From the NCBI RefSeq assembly GCF_006274605.1, contig NZ_CP040846.1:868001-932000 (forward strand): a stretch of 64,000 nt of DNA. The letters are read 5' to 3'. Under the pieces are notes generated by a model. It was not told the DNA's origin and did no database searches. It saw only the letters and a list, made by a program, of their open reading frames with translations. Position 1 is the first letter of the stretch, and each line of letters opens with the position of its first letter. This document shows positions 55,590 through 64,000 of this stretch, piece by piece. The translations under genes and the position numbers were made by a program. The stretch comes from Thermococcus indicus. GTDB taxonomy: Archaea; Methanobacteriota_B; Thermococci; Thermococcales; Thermococcaceae.

Positions 55590-57292
55590 AGGTACGGCGC
55601 CCGATAGAGCGGCTTCAGAAACATTTCAAACGCCGCCACGGGCATTTCTATTCCCCAGTTTTCCAGGACGGCCGGGTGGATCTCCCCGATTATGCCGATC
55701 GGTTTTCCTTCGACGACTATTTTTCCTGCCCTCCCCGGGATGAAGCTCGGGTGATCAACGCCCTCGAGCTCGTATGTGAAGCCGAGGTGGTGCATCACGC
55801 TCTCAAGTATTTCCTTGGCCTCGGTGAAGGTAACGCGCGGGTGGGCGAGGGCAACGGCGACCTTGCTCTCACTGACCGTTTTGGTCTCCCTGCTCTCGTC
55901 TATGAGCGTAGCCTTCCCGACCTCGAAGATTCTCTGCGGGTACTCCTCGTGGGTGTTCTGGCTCAGGAAATCGAGGAGGCTCGGGATGAGCCAGACCCGC
56001 AGGGCGGACCACTTGGGGCTTATGGGGTTCTCTATCTCAACGAGCTCCGCGGGCGGGTGGCTGAAGCGGTCCTCACCGGGTTCGAGCAGCATCTTCCCGT
56101 ACTGGGATTCCCTGTTCGTCAGGTTGAAGGTCATGACCTCCTGGAGGCCGTAGCCGACCATGAGCTCCCTGACGGCGTCCTCGAACTCGATGAACTTGTC
56201 GCCCCTTCCCTGGACGGCCAGCTCCGGCTCCTCCGGTTCCATTTCGTTGTATCCGTAGGCTATGAGCACGTCCTCCAGGACGTCGCGGGCGTGCATTATG
56301 TCGTCGCGGAAGGCCGGATAGCGGAGTCTTGCTCTGCCATCGACGATTTCGACGCTGTACATCATCCTCTCAAGGAGGTCTTTGATATCCCCGTCACTCA
56401 GCTCGAGGCCGGTGAGCCTCTTGATGTAATCGAGCTCGACCTCAAACTCCTTCGGGGTGAGGTCGGGGGTCCTGATCTCGAAGTCCGGGTAGACAACCTT
56501 AACGCTCTTGATCTTCCCTCCGCGCTCCGCTAAAGCCGTTACGACGACGTTGAGGGCGAGCATGACTTTGTTCAAGTCCCAGCCGGTCACGTCGATGAGG
56601 ACGTTTCTCGTCTCCGGGGTCACCCTGCCGGTTATCTCGGAGTTTATAATTGGGGGCATCGAGAGGACTTTGCCCTCGCTGTCAACGAGCAGGGGGTAAT
56701 AGGGTTTGTCCCTGATCAGGTGGCCGTACTCCTTCCCCTTTTCGTGCTTCTCCAGTATCTCCTCGAGCGTCATCTCCTCCTCGAAGCCCAGCGGGACGAA
56801 CTTTTCGGTCTTCTCTGCGGCGCGGTAGTAGATCGGCGGCTTTATCTTGTCGAAGTCGAAGACGCCTATCGCTACCTCTCTCCTCCTCCTTCCGAACGTT
56901 AGGGCGACCTTTTCCTGGAGGTTTATCATCTGCCTGAGTGCCTCCTCGTCGAGGCTGAGACCCTCAACGATGGCGTAGAGACCGTAGGGGCGGATATCCT
57001 TCAGCTTCTCATCAACGTAAACGGTTACACCGCTCTCCTCGACTTCGTATTTCGGAAGGCCCTTTTCAAAGCCGAGCGCCCAGCGGATCTGCCTCGCTAT
57101 TCCCTCGGCGCTCCAGAGGTCGGGCCTGTTGGTGTCCTTTGAGTCCACCTTGAAGTATATCCTGCCGTCCTCCTCCCAGACGTCGTCCAGCTCGCATTTC
57201 GCGTAGAGGAAGAGGTCTTCCCACTCCTCAACGCTGAATTCCTTTCCGACCAGCCTCTCAAGGTCAGCCTTGGAAACATCGAACTTCGGCAT
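55586..57292 (-). CDS. pheT: phenylalanine--tRNA ligase beta subunit
   Basis: With PheS it charges tRNA-Phe as an alpha2-beta2 enzyme. The 568-aa archaeal form starts PKFDVSKADLERLVGKEFS. It has the B3/B4 editing region (SKDTNRPDLWSAEGIARQIRWALG, FGRRRREVAIGVFDFDKI), the B5 domain (FEVELDYIKRLTGLELSDGDI, RLRYPAFRDDIMHARDVLEDVLIAYGYN) and a catalytic-like C-terminal core (MTFNLTNRESQ, ISPKWSALRVWLIPSLLDFL). The ATG at 57292 follows GAGGTGATGCTC. It lies 10 bases after pheS, in one operon. Confidence 0.95.
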   Translation of the reverse strand: MPKFDVSKADLERLVGKEFSVEEWEDLFLYAKCELDDVWEEDGRIYFKVDSKDTNRPDLWSAEGIARQIRWALGFEKGLPKYEVEESGVTVYVDEKLKDIRPYGLYAIVEGLSLDEEALRQMINLQEKVALTFGRRRREVAIGVFDFDKIKPPIYYRAAEKTEKFVPLGFEEEMTLEEILEKHEKGKEYGHLIRDKPYYPLLVDSEGKVLSMPPIINSEITGRVTPETRNVLIDVTGWDLNKVMLALNVVVTALAERGGKIKSVKVVYPDFEIRTPDLTPKEFEVELDYIKRLTGLELSDGDIKDLLERMMYSVEIVDGRARLRYPAFRDDIMHARDVLEDVLIAYGYNEMEPEEPELAVQGRGDKFIEFEDAVRELMVGYGLQEVMTFNLTNRESQYGKMLLEPGEDRFSHPPAELVEIENPISPKWSALRVWLIPSLLDFLSQNTHEEYPQRIFEVGKATLIDESRETKTVSESKVAVALAHPRVTFTEAKEILESVMHHLGFTYELEGVDHPSFIPGRAGKIVVEGKPIGIIGEIHPAVLENWGIEMPVAAFEMFLKPLYRAPYL

Positions 57293-57302
57293 GAGCATCA
57301 CC

Positions 57303-58808
57303 TCACCAGACCAGCCTCGCCTCCCTCAGCCAGCGCAGGTCGTAGCTGAAGAGGTAGCGGATGTCGTCTATTCCGAGTTTGAACATAGCAAGCCTGTCGA
57401 TTCCTATTCCCCAGGCTATGACAGGGACATCAACTCTGAGGGCCTTCGTCATCTCCTCGCGGAAGATTCCGGCACCGCCGAACTCAACCCAGCCGAGCTC
57501 GGGGTGGTAGGCGCTCATCTGGACGCTCGGCTCGGTGAACGGGTAGTAGTCCGGCAGGAACTTGACCTTCTTGGCCCCGGCTATCTCCACCGCGAAGCGC
57601 TTGAGTATCCCGAGGAGGTTCCTGAAGTTCAAATCCTCGCCGACGACGAAGCCATCGACCTGGTTGAACTCTATGAGGTGGGTCCTGTCGAGGACGTCCG
57701 GACGGAAGACGCGCTGAATCGTGAAGTATTTTCCGGGTATCTCAACGCCCCTGGCGAGCTGTCTGCCGCTCAGGGCGGTTCCGTGTGCCCTCGGCATGAG
57801 GAGCATGGCCCTCTCCGGAGACCAGACGTAGCCCCAGCCGCGGGAACCCGTATCGCCGCCGTGCTCGTGGGCGGCCTTGACGCTGGCGACGAGTTCCTCC
57901 ACAGGCAGATGGCCGCTCTTCGGGTATTTGAGCTGGTAGGTATCGGTCCAGTCCCTGGCGGGGTGGTTCTGGGGCTGGAAGAGCGCATCGAAGTTCCAGA
58001 ACTGGGTTTCTATGAGACTCTTGACCGTCATCTCGATGAAGCCCATCTCGATGAGCCTTCTCCTAATTTTGTCGAGGAAGGCCCTGTAGGGCTGCTTCTT
58101 GCCCGGGTAAATCCTCCGAACCGGTGCCGAGATGTTGAAGCGCTTGAACTCGACCTCGCGCCATTTTCCGGACTTTATCAGCTCGGGGGTCAGGTTGGAG
58201 ACCTCCTCCTTCAGCTCAATGCCGCCCTTCACGAGCTCCGCTCCCTCTGGGGTTATCTCGACGAACCTCTCGGTAACGGAATCTTCCTCCGCAATCTTCC
58301 TTCTCTTGAGCTCTTTAACGGGAATGAGTCCCTCAATCTCGCCCAGGGGTACGGTCCCCTTCTCCGTGAGGAGTTTGAGTGCGACATCGACGGGCCTCTC
58401 TTCCGCGTTGAGTCCCTTCTCGGTGATTTCGAGGACTAACTTCCCGTCCTCCTTCCTAACGCTCGCCCAGCCCTCTTTCCTCAGGAGGCCGACGATGGGT
58501 TTAAGCTCATCCTCGCTGAGAACGTCCCCCAGGTCATCCAGGGTTACCTTTTTCCTTTCCTTCAGAACCGCCAGCGCCCTCCACTCTGGGAGACCTATCT
58601 CCGCGTACTTTCTTCCGGTCTCGGTGAGCCTGACAACCCTCTCACTTTTCTCGTGGAGCTTCGCCAGTCCCTTGCTCTGAAGGCCGAGAACCGCTCTCAT
58701 AACAGCGACCTGATCCAGACCGGCCCTTTTGACGAGCTCTTCGAATTTAGTCTTTCCAACTTCGCTGAGCTTTATGAGCGTGAATTTCTCCTGGTAGCTT
58801 AGCTCCAT
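57303..58808 (-). CDS. pheS: phenylalanine--tRNA ligase alpha subunit
   Basis: The 501-aa archaeal/eukaryotic-type alpha subunit has N-terminal winged-helix repeats (residues 1-180, [45 protein letters not shown]). The class II core follows, with motif 2 in [41 protein letters not shown] and motif 3 in [16 protein letters not shown]. It precedes pheT in the same operon. A GGAGGTGGCAC lies just before the ATG. Confidence 0.95.
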   Translation of the reverse strand: MELSYQEKFTLIKLSEVGKTKFEELVKRAGLDQVAVMRAVLGLQSKGLAKLHEKSERVVRLTETGRKYAEIGLPEWRALAVLKERKKVTLDDLGDVLSEDELKPIVGLLRKEGWASVRKEDGKLVLEITEKGLNAEERPVDVALKLLTEKGTVPLGEIEGLIPVKELKRRKIAEEDSVTERFVEITPEGAELVKGGIELKEEVSNLTPELIKSGKWREVEFKRFNISAPVRRIYPGKKQPYRAFLDKIRRRLIEMGFIEMTVKSLIETQFWNFDALFQPQNHPARDWTDTYQLKYPKSGHLPVEELVASVKAAHEHGGDTGSRGWGYVWSPERAMLLMPRAHGTALSGRQLARGVEIPGKYFTIQRVFRPDVLDRTHLIEFNQVDGFVVGEDLNFRNLLGILKRFAVEIAGAKKVKFLPDYYPFTEPSVQMSAYHPELGWVEFGGAGIFREEMTKALRVDVPVIAWGIGIDRLAMFKLGIDDIRYLFSYDLRWLREARLVW

Positions 58809-58879
58809 AGTGCCACCTCCTTGGGGTGAGTTTGAGAGGAGTTACTTAAGAATTGCGGTGAAAGAAAAGGAGAAATGGT

Positions 58880-59932
58880 TCAGCCCTTGTGCGGGAAGAA
58901 GACGACCTTACCGGTCTTGCCGGCCTTCATCAGCTCGAAGGCTTCCTCGAACTTCTCGAAGCCCTTGTACTTGTGGGTGATGACCGGGTCGAGGTTGAGC
59001 CTGCCGCTCTGGATGAGGCTTGAGACCGTGTACCAGGTCTCCCAGAGGTGCCTTCCGGTGATGCCGTGAACCTCGAGGGCCTTGAAGATGATCAGGTTGT
59101 TGAAGTCCACCGTAACGTCCCTCGGGAAGAGGCCGAGAAGCGAGACCCTTCCCCCAGGGGTGGTGGCGGCGAGGCCCTGCTCCAGAGCCTTCGGCGCTCC
59201 GCTGAACTCAAGGAAGACCTCAACGCCGGCGCCGTCGGTTATGTCCATGACCGCCTTGACGGGATCCTCCTCGAAGGGGTTGATGACGTAGTCGGCACCG
59301 ACCTTCTTGGCCAGCTCGCGCCTGAACTCGCTCGGCTCGCTCACGATAACCGGATACGCTCCGGACGCCTTCGCGACGGCGATTCCAAGGAGTCCGAGCG
59401 GGCCGGCACCCGTTATGAGAGTGCTCCTGCCGGCTATTGGCCCAGCCAGAACAGTATCAACGGCGTTGCCGAGCGGCTCCTGGAGCGCCGCGTACTCGGG
59501 GGGCATGCCTTTGGGGTTCTTCCAGGCGTTCTGGGCGGGAACTATGGCATACTCGGCGAAAACACCGTCCATGTCAACGCCGAATATCTTGGTGTTCTGG
59601 CAGACGTGGTAGCGGTTGTGCCTGCAGGCGTAGCACTTTCCGCAGACGATGTGGGTCTCGGCGCTTATGTAGTCGCCGACCTCGAGGGTGTCAACGCCGG
59701 GTCCGACCTCGACCACCTCTCCGGCGACCTCGTGGCCCATTATCTGCGGCGGCTTAATCCTGCTCTGGGCCCACTCGTTCCACTCGTAGATGTGAAGGTC
59801 GGTTCCACAGATGCTGGTGGCGAGAACCTTGATGAGCACTTCGCCCGGCCCCGGCTTGGGAACATCGACTTCAACGAGCTCGGCACCGTAAGCGGGCTTC
59901 GTTTTCATGATAGCCGGCATCTTTTCAGCCAT
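58880..59932 (-). CDS. tdh: L-threonine 3-dehydrogenase
   Basis: It oxidises threonine to 2-amino-3-ketobutyrate with NAD+. The 350-aa zinc alcohol dehydrogenase family member has catalytic-zinc residues in [19 protein letters not shown] and GHEVAGEV, four structural-zinc cysteines in [15 protein letters not shown], and the NAD site [19 protein letters not shown]. The ATG at 59932 follows GGAGATGATTGCC and gives the length usual in Thermococcales; an in-frame ATG nine bases upstream exists. A minus-strand box A (GTTTATAT) lies at about 59978-59987. Confidence 0.96.
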   Translation of the reverse strand: MAEKMPAIMKTKPAYGAELVEVDVPKPGPGEVLIKVLATSICGTDLHIYEWNEWAQSRIKPPQIMGHEVAGEVVEVGPGVDTLEVGDYISAETHIVCGKCYACRHNRYHVCQNTKIFGVDMDGVFAEYAIVPAQNAWKNPKGMPPEYAALQEPLGNAVDTVLAGPIAGRSTLITGAGPLGLLGIAVAKASGAYPVIVSEPSEFRRELAKKVGADYVINPFEEDPVKAVMDITDGAGVEVFLEFSGAPKALEQGLAATTPGGRVSLLGLFPRDVTVDFNNLIIFKALEVHGITGRHLWETWYTVSSLIQSGRLNLDPVITHKYKGFEKFEEAFELMKAGKTGKVVFFPHKG

Positions 59933-60081
59933 GGCAATCATCTCCTTAGCATTTACATGGATATCTGAACGGGGGACGATATAAACCTTTTGTGGCTGTT
60001 CTGAATCGTTTGCCCGTTTGGGGGTTGATTCCTCCAGCAGCCGTCCACTGGGCCTTGGAGTGTCCTCTGCTAAGCGGAAAC

Positions 60082-60089
60082 CTTATAAC
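60082..60089 (+). promoter_or_regulatory. box A promoter for the MinD-like gene
   Basis: CTTATAAC with an upstream GGAAA BRE-like element lies about 45-50 nt before the ATG at 60133. Confidence 0.45.
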
Positions 60090-60132
60090 GGACGCCAACT
60101 ATTCTTTCCGTGGGATTTCGGGGGACTGAGCA

Positions 60133-60876
60133 ATGGCGCTCATTGTTGTCACGGGGAGAGGCGGTGCAGGAAAGACAACAACAACGGCCAACCTAAGCGC
60201 TTACCTAGCCATGAGTGAGTACCGCGTTCTTGCGGTCGATGGTGACCTGTACCTCCCGAACCTAGGGTTTCACTTCGCCCTGGACACCGTCAAGTACACG
60301 GTTCATTCCCTCATGAAGAATCCGGACATTGACCCGGAGTGGGCCGTTTACCGTCACCCCGAAACGGGTGTTCATGTAATGCCCGGGAGTACCCGCCTTC
60401 AGGACGTTCTTGGCATCTCCCCCAGGAGGCTGGTCGAGATACTTGACAGGGTCAAGTACAAGTTTGGGGTTGTTTTTGTGGATTCCCCAACAGGTATACC
60501 CTTCGATACGCTCCCCACCTTTGAGCTGGCCAACTATCAGATTATCGTCGTTGAGATAGAGCGTTCCCCAATATATTCCTTTGAGATAATGGTCAAGAAC
60601 GAAATTGAGAAGCTGAAGGCCCTCGGAGAGAGGTATAACCTCAACATCGGAGTGGTGCTTAACAAAGTCAGGGAGTCCGAGGATGTCGTCGATAAAATAA
60701 TCGAGGTAATTGAAGATGACCTCAACGTGCCCGTTCTTGGATGGATTCCCTTTGATAACGTGGTTCCGGAGTCGATAAACGCGGGTATTCCCGTTCTGAG
60801 GTACGCCCCCAAGAGCGATGCGGCACTTGCGTTTATGGAGACAGGTAAGGTGCTTGAGGAATGGCTGTTCGGGTAA
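60133..60876 (+). CDS. MinD/ParA-type ATPase
   Basis: A 247-aa P-loop ATPase with the deviant Walker A GRGGAGKTTTTANLS (Lys-type ParA/MinD loop, first Lys replaced by Arg), switch I VLAVDGDLYLPNLGF, switch II VFVDSPTGIPFDT and LNKVRESED (base recognition). The C terminus (LAFMETGKVLEEWLFG) could be the amphipathic helix by which MinD proteins touch membranes. Archaeal members position surface structures or act in cell organisation; the role here is unknown. Its end overlaps an open frame of the hmgA region, but the hmgA start lies 20 bases downstream. Confidence 0.85.
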   Translation: MALIVVTGRGGAGKTTTTANLSAYLAMSEYRVLAVDGDLYLPNLGFHFALDTVKYTVHSLMKNPDIDPEWAVYRHPETGVHVMPGSTRLQDVLGISPRRLVEILDRVKYKFGVVFVDSPTGIPFDTLPTFELANYQIIVVEIERSPIYSFEIMVKNEIEKLKALGERYNLNIGVVLNKVRESEDVVDKIIEVIEDDLNVPVLGWIPFDNVVPESINAGIPVLRYAPKSDAALAFMETGKVLEEWLFG

Positions 60877-60896
60877 ATGCTGGTGGAGGGAGTTGG

Positions 60897-62126
60897 ATGG
60901 TGGATTTTGATGAACTCGTTGAGAAAGTGGCCAGCGGGGAGATAAAGCTCCATCAGGTTGAGAAATACACGAACGGCGATAAGAAACTTGCCACTGAAAT
61001 AAGGAGGAAGGCGCTCGAAAAGAAGCTCGACATTAGCCTTGAGAACATAGGACACTACTCGATAGACCCGGAGAGGGTCATAGGAAAGAACATCGAGAAC
61101 ATGATAGGCGTCGTCCAGATACCGATGGGCGTCGCCGGACCGCTGAGAATAAACGGCGAGTACGCGAAGGGCGAATTCTACATCCCTCTCGCCACCACCG
61201 AGGGAGCACTCGTCGCGAGCGTCAACCGCGGCTGTTCTGCTTTGACCGCCGCTGGAGGCGTTAAGACTACGATAATAGACGACAAGATGACCCGCGCGCC
61301 CCTCCTCAAGTGCCCCGACGCGAGGAGGGCGAGGGAAGTTGCCGAGTGGGTCAAGGCCAACATCGACTACCTCCAGGAGAAAGCTGTCAGCAAGGTCACC
61401 AGACACGGGAAGCTGAGGGACGTTAAGCCTTACATCGTCGGCAACAACCTCTACCTCCGCTTCGAGTTCGAGACCGGCGATGCCATGGGCATGAACATGG
61501 TCACCATCTCAAGCGAGGAGATAATGAAGGTCATTGAGGAGGAGTTCCCGGACGTGAGGTACCTTGCCCTCTCGGGCAACCTGTGTGTGGATAAAAAGCC
61601 GAACGCCATGAACTTCATCAACGGCCGCGGGAAGACCGTCATAGCCGAGGCGGTAATCCCGCGCGAGATTGTGGAAAAGAAGCTGAAGACCACACCCGAG
61701 TTGATAGCCGAGGTCAACTACCGCAAGAACCTCGTCGGTTCCGCCCAGGCAGGTTCCTACGGCTTCAACGCTCACTTCGGAAACATAGTCGGTGCCATCT
61801 TCCTAGCCACCGGTCAGGATGAGGCCCAGATCACCGAGGGCTCGCACGGCATAACCCTCGCCGAGGTCACTCCAGAGGGAGACCTCTACATTAGTATTAC
61901 TATGCCGAGCCTCGAGATTGGAACCGTCGGCGGAGGAACGCGCGTTCCGACCCAGAGGGAAGCTCTCTCAATAATGGGCGTCGCCGGCGGTGGAGAGCCA
62001 GCGGGTACGAACGCCAGGAAGTTCGCGGAGATAATAGCCGGTGCCGTCCTCGCTGGGGAACTCTCCCTTCTGGCGGCAATAGCTGCAAAGCACCTGGCGA
62101 AAGCCCACGCCGAGCTGGGGCGTTAG
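60897..62126 (+). CDS. hmgA: hydroxymethylglutaryl-CoA reductase (NADPH)
   Basis: It makes mevalonate, the committed step of archaeal membrane-lipid synthesis. The 409-aa class I enzyme has the catalytic Glu in PLATTEGALVASVNRG, Lys in LCVDKKPNAMNFINGRGK, Asp in ATGQDEAQITEGSHG and His near the C terminus (AAKHLAKAH). The ENMIGVVQIPMGVAGPL dimer/substrate segment is intact. The ATG at 60897 follows GGTGGAGGGAG; the longer frame from 60861 is not used. Convergent overlap of 4 bases with the membrane-protein gene at 62123. Confidence 0.96.
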   Translation: MVDFDELVEKVASGEIKLHQVEKYTNGDKKLATEIRRKALEKKLDISLENIGHYSIDPERVIGKNIENMIGVVQIPMGVAGPLRINGEYAKGEFYIPLATTEGALVASVNRGCSALTAAGGVKTTIIDDKMTRAPLLKCPDARRAREVAEWVKANIDYLQEKAVSKVTRHGKLRDVKPYIVGNNLYLRFEFETGDAMGMNMVTISSEEIMKVIEEEFPDVRYLALSGNLCVDKKPNAMNFINGRGKTVIAEAVIPREIVEKKLKTTPELIAEVNYRKNLVGSAQAGSYGFNAHFGNIVGAIFLATGQDEAQITEGSHGITLAEVTPEGDLYISITMPSLEIGTVGGGTRVPTQREALSIMGVAGGGEPAGTNARKFAEIIAGAVLAGELSLLAAIAAKHLAKAHAELGR

Positions 62127-62776
62127 CTGCTCCTCTTCTTTTCTGCCCTTTTGACCTTGATAACGAAGACCTTTGCGGAAGGTTCCGGGTTCTGGATGAC
62201 CTCGACGCCCTTGATGTAAAGCAGGGAGAACGGGTAGTCAAGGATGATAAAAATGGCCAGGGCCAGAAGGAGCATAAGGGTAGCCTGGCCCCAGTACCCC
62301 TCGATGTTCACTGCGCTTGAAAGCAAAAGGCTCCCAACGAAGCTGATCAGAAAGTTCAACAGGGAGCGGTGTTTGTGTCTGATGCCCCCGATTCTCTTCC
62401 GTCCTATGACATCGAGGAGGGCGCGGAATCCTTCTCTTCTCTTCACGCGAAACGCAAGGACGAACTCCGGGTGGGGAATTTCCTTGAGGCTCACGGGCAC
62501 GTCCGAGGCGGCCAGATAAAAAAGGCGGCCCAGTCCATCGGTTAGCTCTATCACCGTTAGAAACTTTCCGCGGTCGTAGAGGTCCTCCCCCGACGATACC
62601 AACAGGTACGGGTCGGGGTCGGTCAGACGGGTGAATCTCATCCCTATAGATTTGAGGGCCCTCTCCACAGGCCGTGTGCAGTTCGAGAGAATCTCGCATC
62701 TGACGCGCGCGTAGGTGCACCTCTTTCCGTCCATCCAGCCGGAGATGATGCTTTCAACCTTCGCTTTGAGCTCCAT
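62123..62776 (-). CDS. membrane protein of unknown function, paralogue of the 62801 gene
   Basis: The 217-aa protein has a soluble alpha-beta N-terminal part (about 1-130), with RFTRLTDPDPYLLVSSGEDL and VIELTDGLGRLFYLAA, then two membrane helices (about 142-160 and 165-185) and a basic C-terminal tail. The N-terminal motif matches the next gene's (RFIRLVNPDEYTLM, VIEIRNDINRWFYL), so the two arose by duplication. Function is unknown. It lies 24 bases downstream of its relative, in one transcript. Confidence 0.6.
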   Translation of the reverse strand: MELKAKVESIISGWMDGKRCTYARVRCEILSNCTRPVERALKSIGMRFTRLTDPDPYLLVSSGEDLYDRGKFLTVIELTDGLGRLFYLAASDVPVSLKEIPHPEFVLAFRVKRREGFRALLDVIGRKRIGGIRHKHRSLLNFLISFVGSLLLSSAVNIEGYWGQATLMLLLALAIFIILDYPFSLLYIKGVEVIQNPEPSAKVFVIKVKRAEKKRSS

Positions 62777-62800
62777 ACCATCACCCGGCCCTTCCCGTGC

Positions 62801-63319
62801 TCACTTTTTCCTCTTTTTGTAGCCCCTCCGGAACCCCTCTATGAGGCCAGACAGGAGCAGCACAAGGGGCAGGAGACTGTTGATCCACTCCAGCTCGTCG
62901 TTTTTGTAGCCCAGATAGCTCAGGACGAGAAATCCTCCCCAGAGCAGGAGCTGTAGCATCGCGGAGAATTTATCCACGCCGGGCTTCCCGTGTGCGGACC
63001 CCTCAGCTATTTCTCGGAATACCACTTCAAGTGCCTCTTCCTTCCCAATCTCGTACTCGTAAGCCGCTTTGGGCTTTTCCAGGCCATTCACGCCCTTAGT
63101 CAGGTAGAACCATCTGTTGATGTCGTTTCTAATCTCGATCACGTGGGCCTCCTTTGAGGTTCCGAGGATGCTTTTGAAATTCGTCATGAGGGTGTACTCG
63201 TCCGGGTTCACCAGCCGAATGAAGCGGCCGAGCTTTGATTCAACGGCCTTCGCGTAGTTCCCGAGGGGCTCGTCTTTAACCTCGTAGAGGTAGTAGACGA
63301 TTTTGATCCTCTGGCCCAT
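62801..63319 (-). CDS. membrane protein of unknown function, paralogue of the 62123 gene
   Basis: The 172-aa protein starts MGQRIKIVYYLYEVKDEPLG. A soluble domain (about 1-115) is followed by two membrane helices (FSAMLQLLLWGGFLVLSYLGY and INSLLPLVLLLSGLIEGF) and a Lys/Arg-rich tail. The ATG at 63319 is the likeliest start; an in-frame GTG lies nine bases upstream. A minus-strand box A (TTTTTAACC) lies at about 63350-63358. No family recognised. Confidence 0.6.
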   Translation of the reverse strand: MGQRIKIVYYLYEVKDEPLGNYAKAVESKLGRFIRLVNPDEYTLMTNFKSILGTSKEAHVIEIRNDINRWFYLTKGVNGLEKPKAAYEYEIGKEEALEVVFREIAEGSAHGKPGVDKFSAMLQLLLWGGFLVLSYLGYKNDELEWINSLLPLVLLLSGLIEGFRRGYKKRKK

Positions 63320-63362
63320 GCTTCCCACAAAGGGAAGTAAGAAAAGGAGGTTAAAAACTTAA

Positions 63363-63482
63363 CCGTTTCCGCTTCCAGTTGCGTTTGTTGCAACTGGTGC
63401 GGTTGGCTTCCACTCCCGTTCACACTGGGGCCACCGGCCACCTCAAACGGGAGGTCATCAACCTTAAGGCCGAACGGAAACG
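63363..63482. other. strongly foldable intergenic segment, candidate structured RNA
   Basis: Four perfect helices nest within about 120 bases: outer CGTTTCCG (63364-63371)/CGGAAACG (63475-63482); hairpin CCAGTTGC (63375-63382)/GCAACTGG (63390-63397); GGTTG (63401-63405)/CAACC (63459-63463); inside it CTCCCGTT (63413-63420)/AACGGGAG (63446-63453). Together they form a branched fold. The segment is GC-rich and lies between a promoter and a T-rich terminator region. The strand is unknown. Frames of 60-117 codons crossing it have no sign of being genes. Confidence 0.45.
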
Positions 63483-63489
63483 ACCCGCA

Positions 63490-63574
63490 GGACAGAATTA
63501 CACCAAAAACCTCAAAAAACTTACGGTTACAAAAACAAGCAAAAACAACAAAAGAAACCATTAAAAGAACAGCC
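63490..63574 (-). terminator. T-rich terminator region downstream of gatE
   Basis: On the minus strand this reads as a series of T runs (CTTTTAATGGTTTCTTTTG, GTTTTTGCTTGTTTTTG, GTTTTTTGAGGTTTTTGG) directly after the gatE stop. Oligo-T tracts are how archaeal RNA polymerase terminates. Almost no T occurs on the plus strand here. Confidence 0.55.
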
Positions 63575-64000
63575 TCAGCTCAGCTCCCCTATCTTCTTCC
63601 TCACGAGCGAGCTGACGAGCTTTCCGTCCGCCCTTCCGCGGAGCTTCGCCATGGCCCTGCCCATGACCATTCCCATCGCGCCCATTCCCTTGGCTTTGAT
63701 GACTTCGATGTTCGCCTGAACGACCTCGTCTATTATCCTCTCGACCTCTTCTTCGCTGAGGAGGGTGAGGCCCTTCTCCTCCGCGACCTGTTCTGCGGTC
63801 TTCTCAGGATTCTCTGCCAGCTCCTTGAATATCTCCTCGAAGGCTTCCTTGGCTATCTTTCCACCGAGGTACAGGCCAAAGGCTTCTCTGATGTGCTCAT
63901 CGGTGATATTCTCGATGGGTACCTCCTTCTTGAGTCCCTTGAGAACCACCACGAGGATTGAAGCCGCTAAAGAGGGCTTGACTCCCCTGGCTATCAGCTC
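63575..64000 (-). CDS. gatE: Glu-tRNA(Gln) amidotransferase subunit E, C-terminal part (cut by window edge)
   Basis: The frame is open from the window end; a GTG at 63952 is internal. The 141 visible residues match the C-terminal GatB/YqeY-type helical domain: [69 protein letters not shown] and the closing [24 protein letters not shown], the tRNA-binding end of GatB/GatE. With GatD it converts Glu-tRNA(Gln) to Gln-tRNA(Gln) in archaea. The YqeY-only alternative is less likely because the frame continues upstream without a start. Confidence 0.88.
   Translation of the reverse strand, partial: ELIARGVKPSLAASILVVVLKGLKKEVPIENITDEHIREAFGLYLGGKIAKEAFEEIFKELAENPEKTAEQVAEEKGLTLLSEEEVERIIDEVVQANIEVIKAKGMGAMGMVMGRAMAKLRGRADGKLVSSLVRKKIGELS

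Noticed and set aside
57270-58439. 389-codon plus-strand frame opposite pheS
   Set aside because: Antisense shadow of pheS, which has all class II motifs.
63208-63561. 117-codon minus-strand frame spanning the structured segment
   Set aside because: Runs through a strongly foldable region and T-rich terminator and overlaps the real membrane-protein gene in another frame.

Overview
The window reads as chromosomal DNA of a hyperthermophilic euryarchaeon of the order Thermococcales, most likely a Thermococcus. Reasons seen in the sequence are GC-rich, purine-biased coding strands, box-A promoters (TTTAAA/TTATAA) 25-40 nt before starts, GGTG/GGAGG ribosome binding sites, many ATGA/GTGA gene overlaps, and a typical gene set (S8e, RpoL, Csl4, Hjc, XPB-type helicase, AGOG glycosylase, M42 peptidase, threonine dehydrogenase, archaeal HMG-CoA reductase). 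No species is claimed.

Layout. 1-685: 3' end of a tRNA gene, then a gene-free stretch rich in short perfect hairpins. 686-29766: ordinary chromosome. It holds DUF357/UPF0212, pyrG between two related membrane proteins, S8e, an AlbA-domain ATPase regulator flanked by a ~72-bp direct repeat, NOG1, a metallo-beta-lactamase-fold enzyme, an UppP/GlmU-like/DUF835 operon, a CBS-HPF-like protein, tRNA-Ser(CGA), map, trkH plus an ATPase, a frame-broken CYTH gene, an M42 peptidase, hjc, carbonic anhydrase-like and uppS genes, thrS, csl4-DUF2067-rpoL, a membrane glycosyltransferase and an RNase III-like protein. 29735-39679: an AT-richer accessory island, all on the minus strand. 39777-64000: mostly housekeeping again (sppA operon, dihydropteroate synthase-like and RFA-P synthase genes, HEPN/MNT pair, AGOG, ABC exporter, UbiD-family decarboxylase, XPB-like helicase, truA, pheST, tdh, MinD-like ATPase, hmgA, two related membrane proteins, 3' part of gatE), interrupted by two TnpB-only insertion elements, one intact and one frame-broken.

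The island at 29.7-39.7 kb is the outstanding feature. A 1122-residue secreted protein with CARDB-like repeats is followed by headless copies of its C-terminal part. The copies share a conserved core and then carry different hydrophobic tips. Four of the five tips of this class end in an asparagine-rich [D/E/P]NNxxxGG-like tail, and each is followed within a few bases by a different small membrane protein. This is the architecture of a polymorphic toxin locus with orphan toxin/immunity cassettes. The toxin and immunity roles are inferred from layout, not from recognised toxin domains.

Functional links. Polyprenol and envelope genes are scattered through the window (hmgA, UbiD-family decarboxylase, uppS, UppP-like, GlmU-like, membrane glycosyltransferase). 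Three genes (8021, 43147, 45810) resemble enzymes of modified-pterin synthesis. Translation genes are frequent (S8e, ThrS, PheST, GatE, TruA, NOG1, MetAP, CBS-HPF-like).
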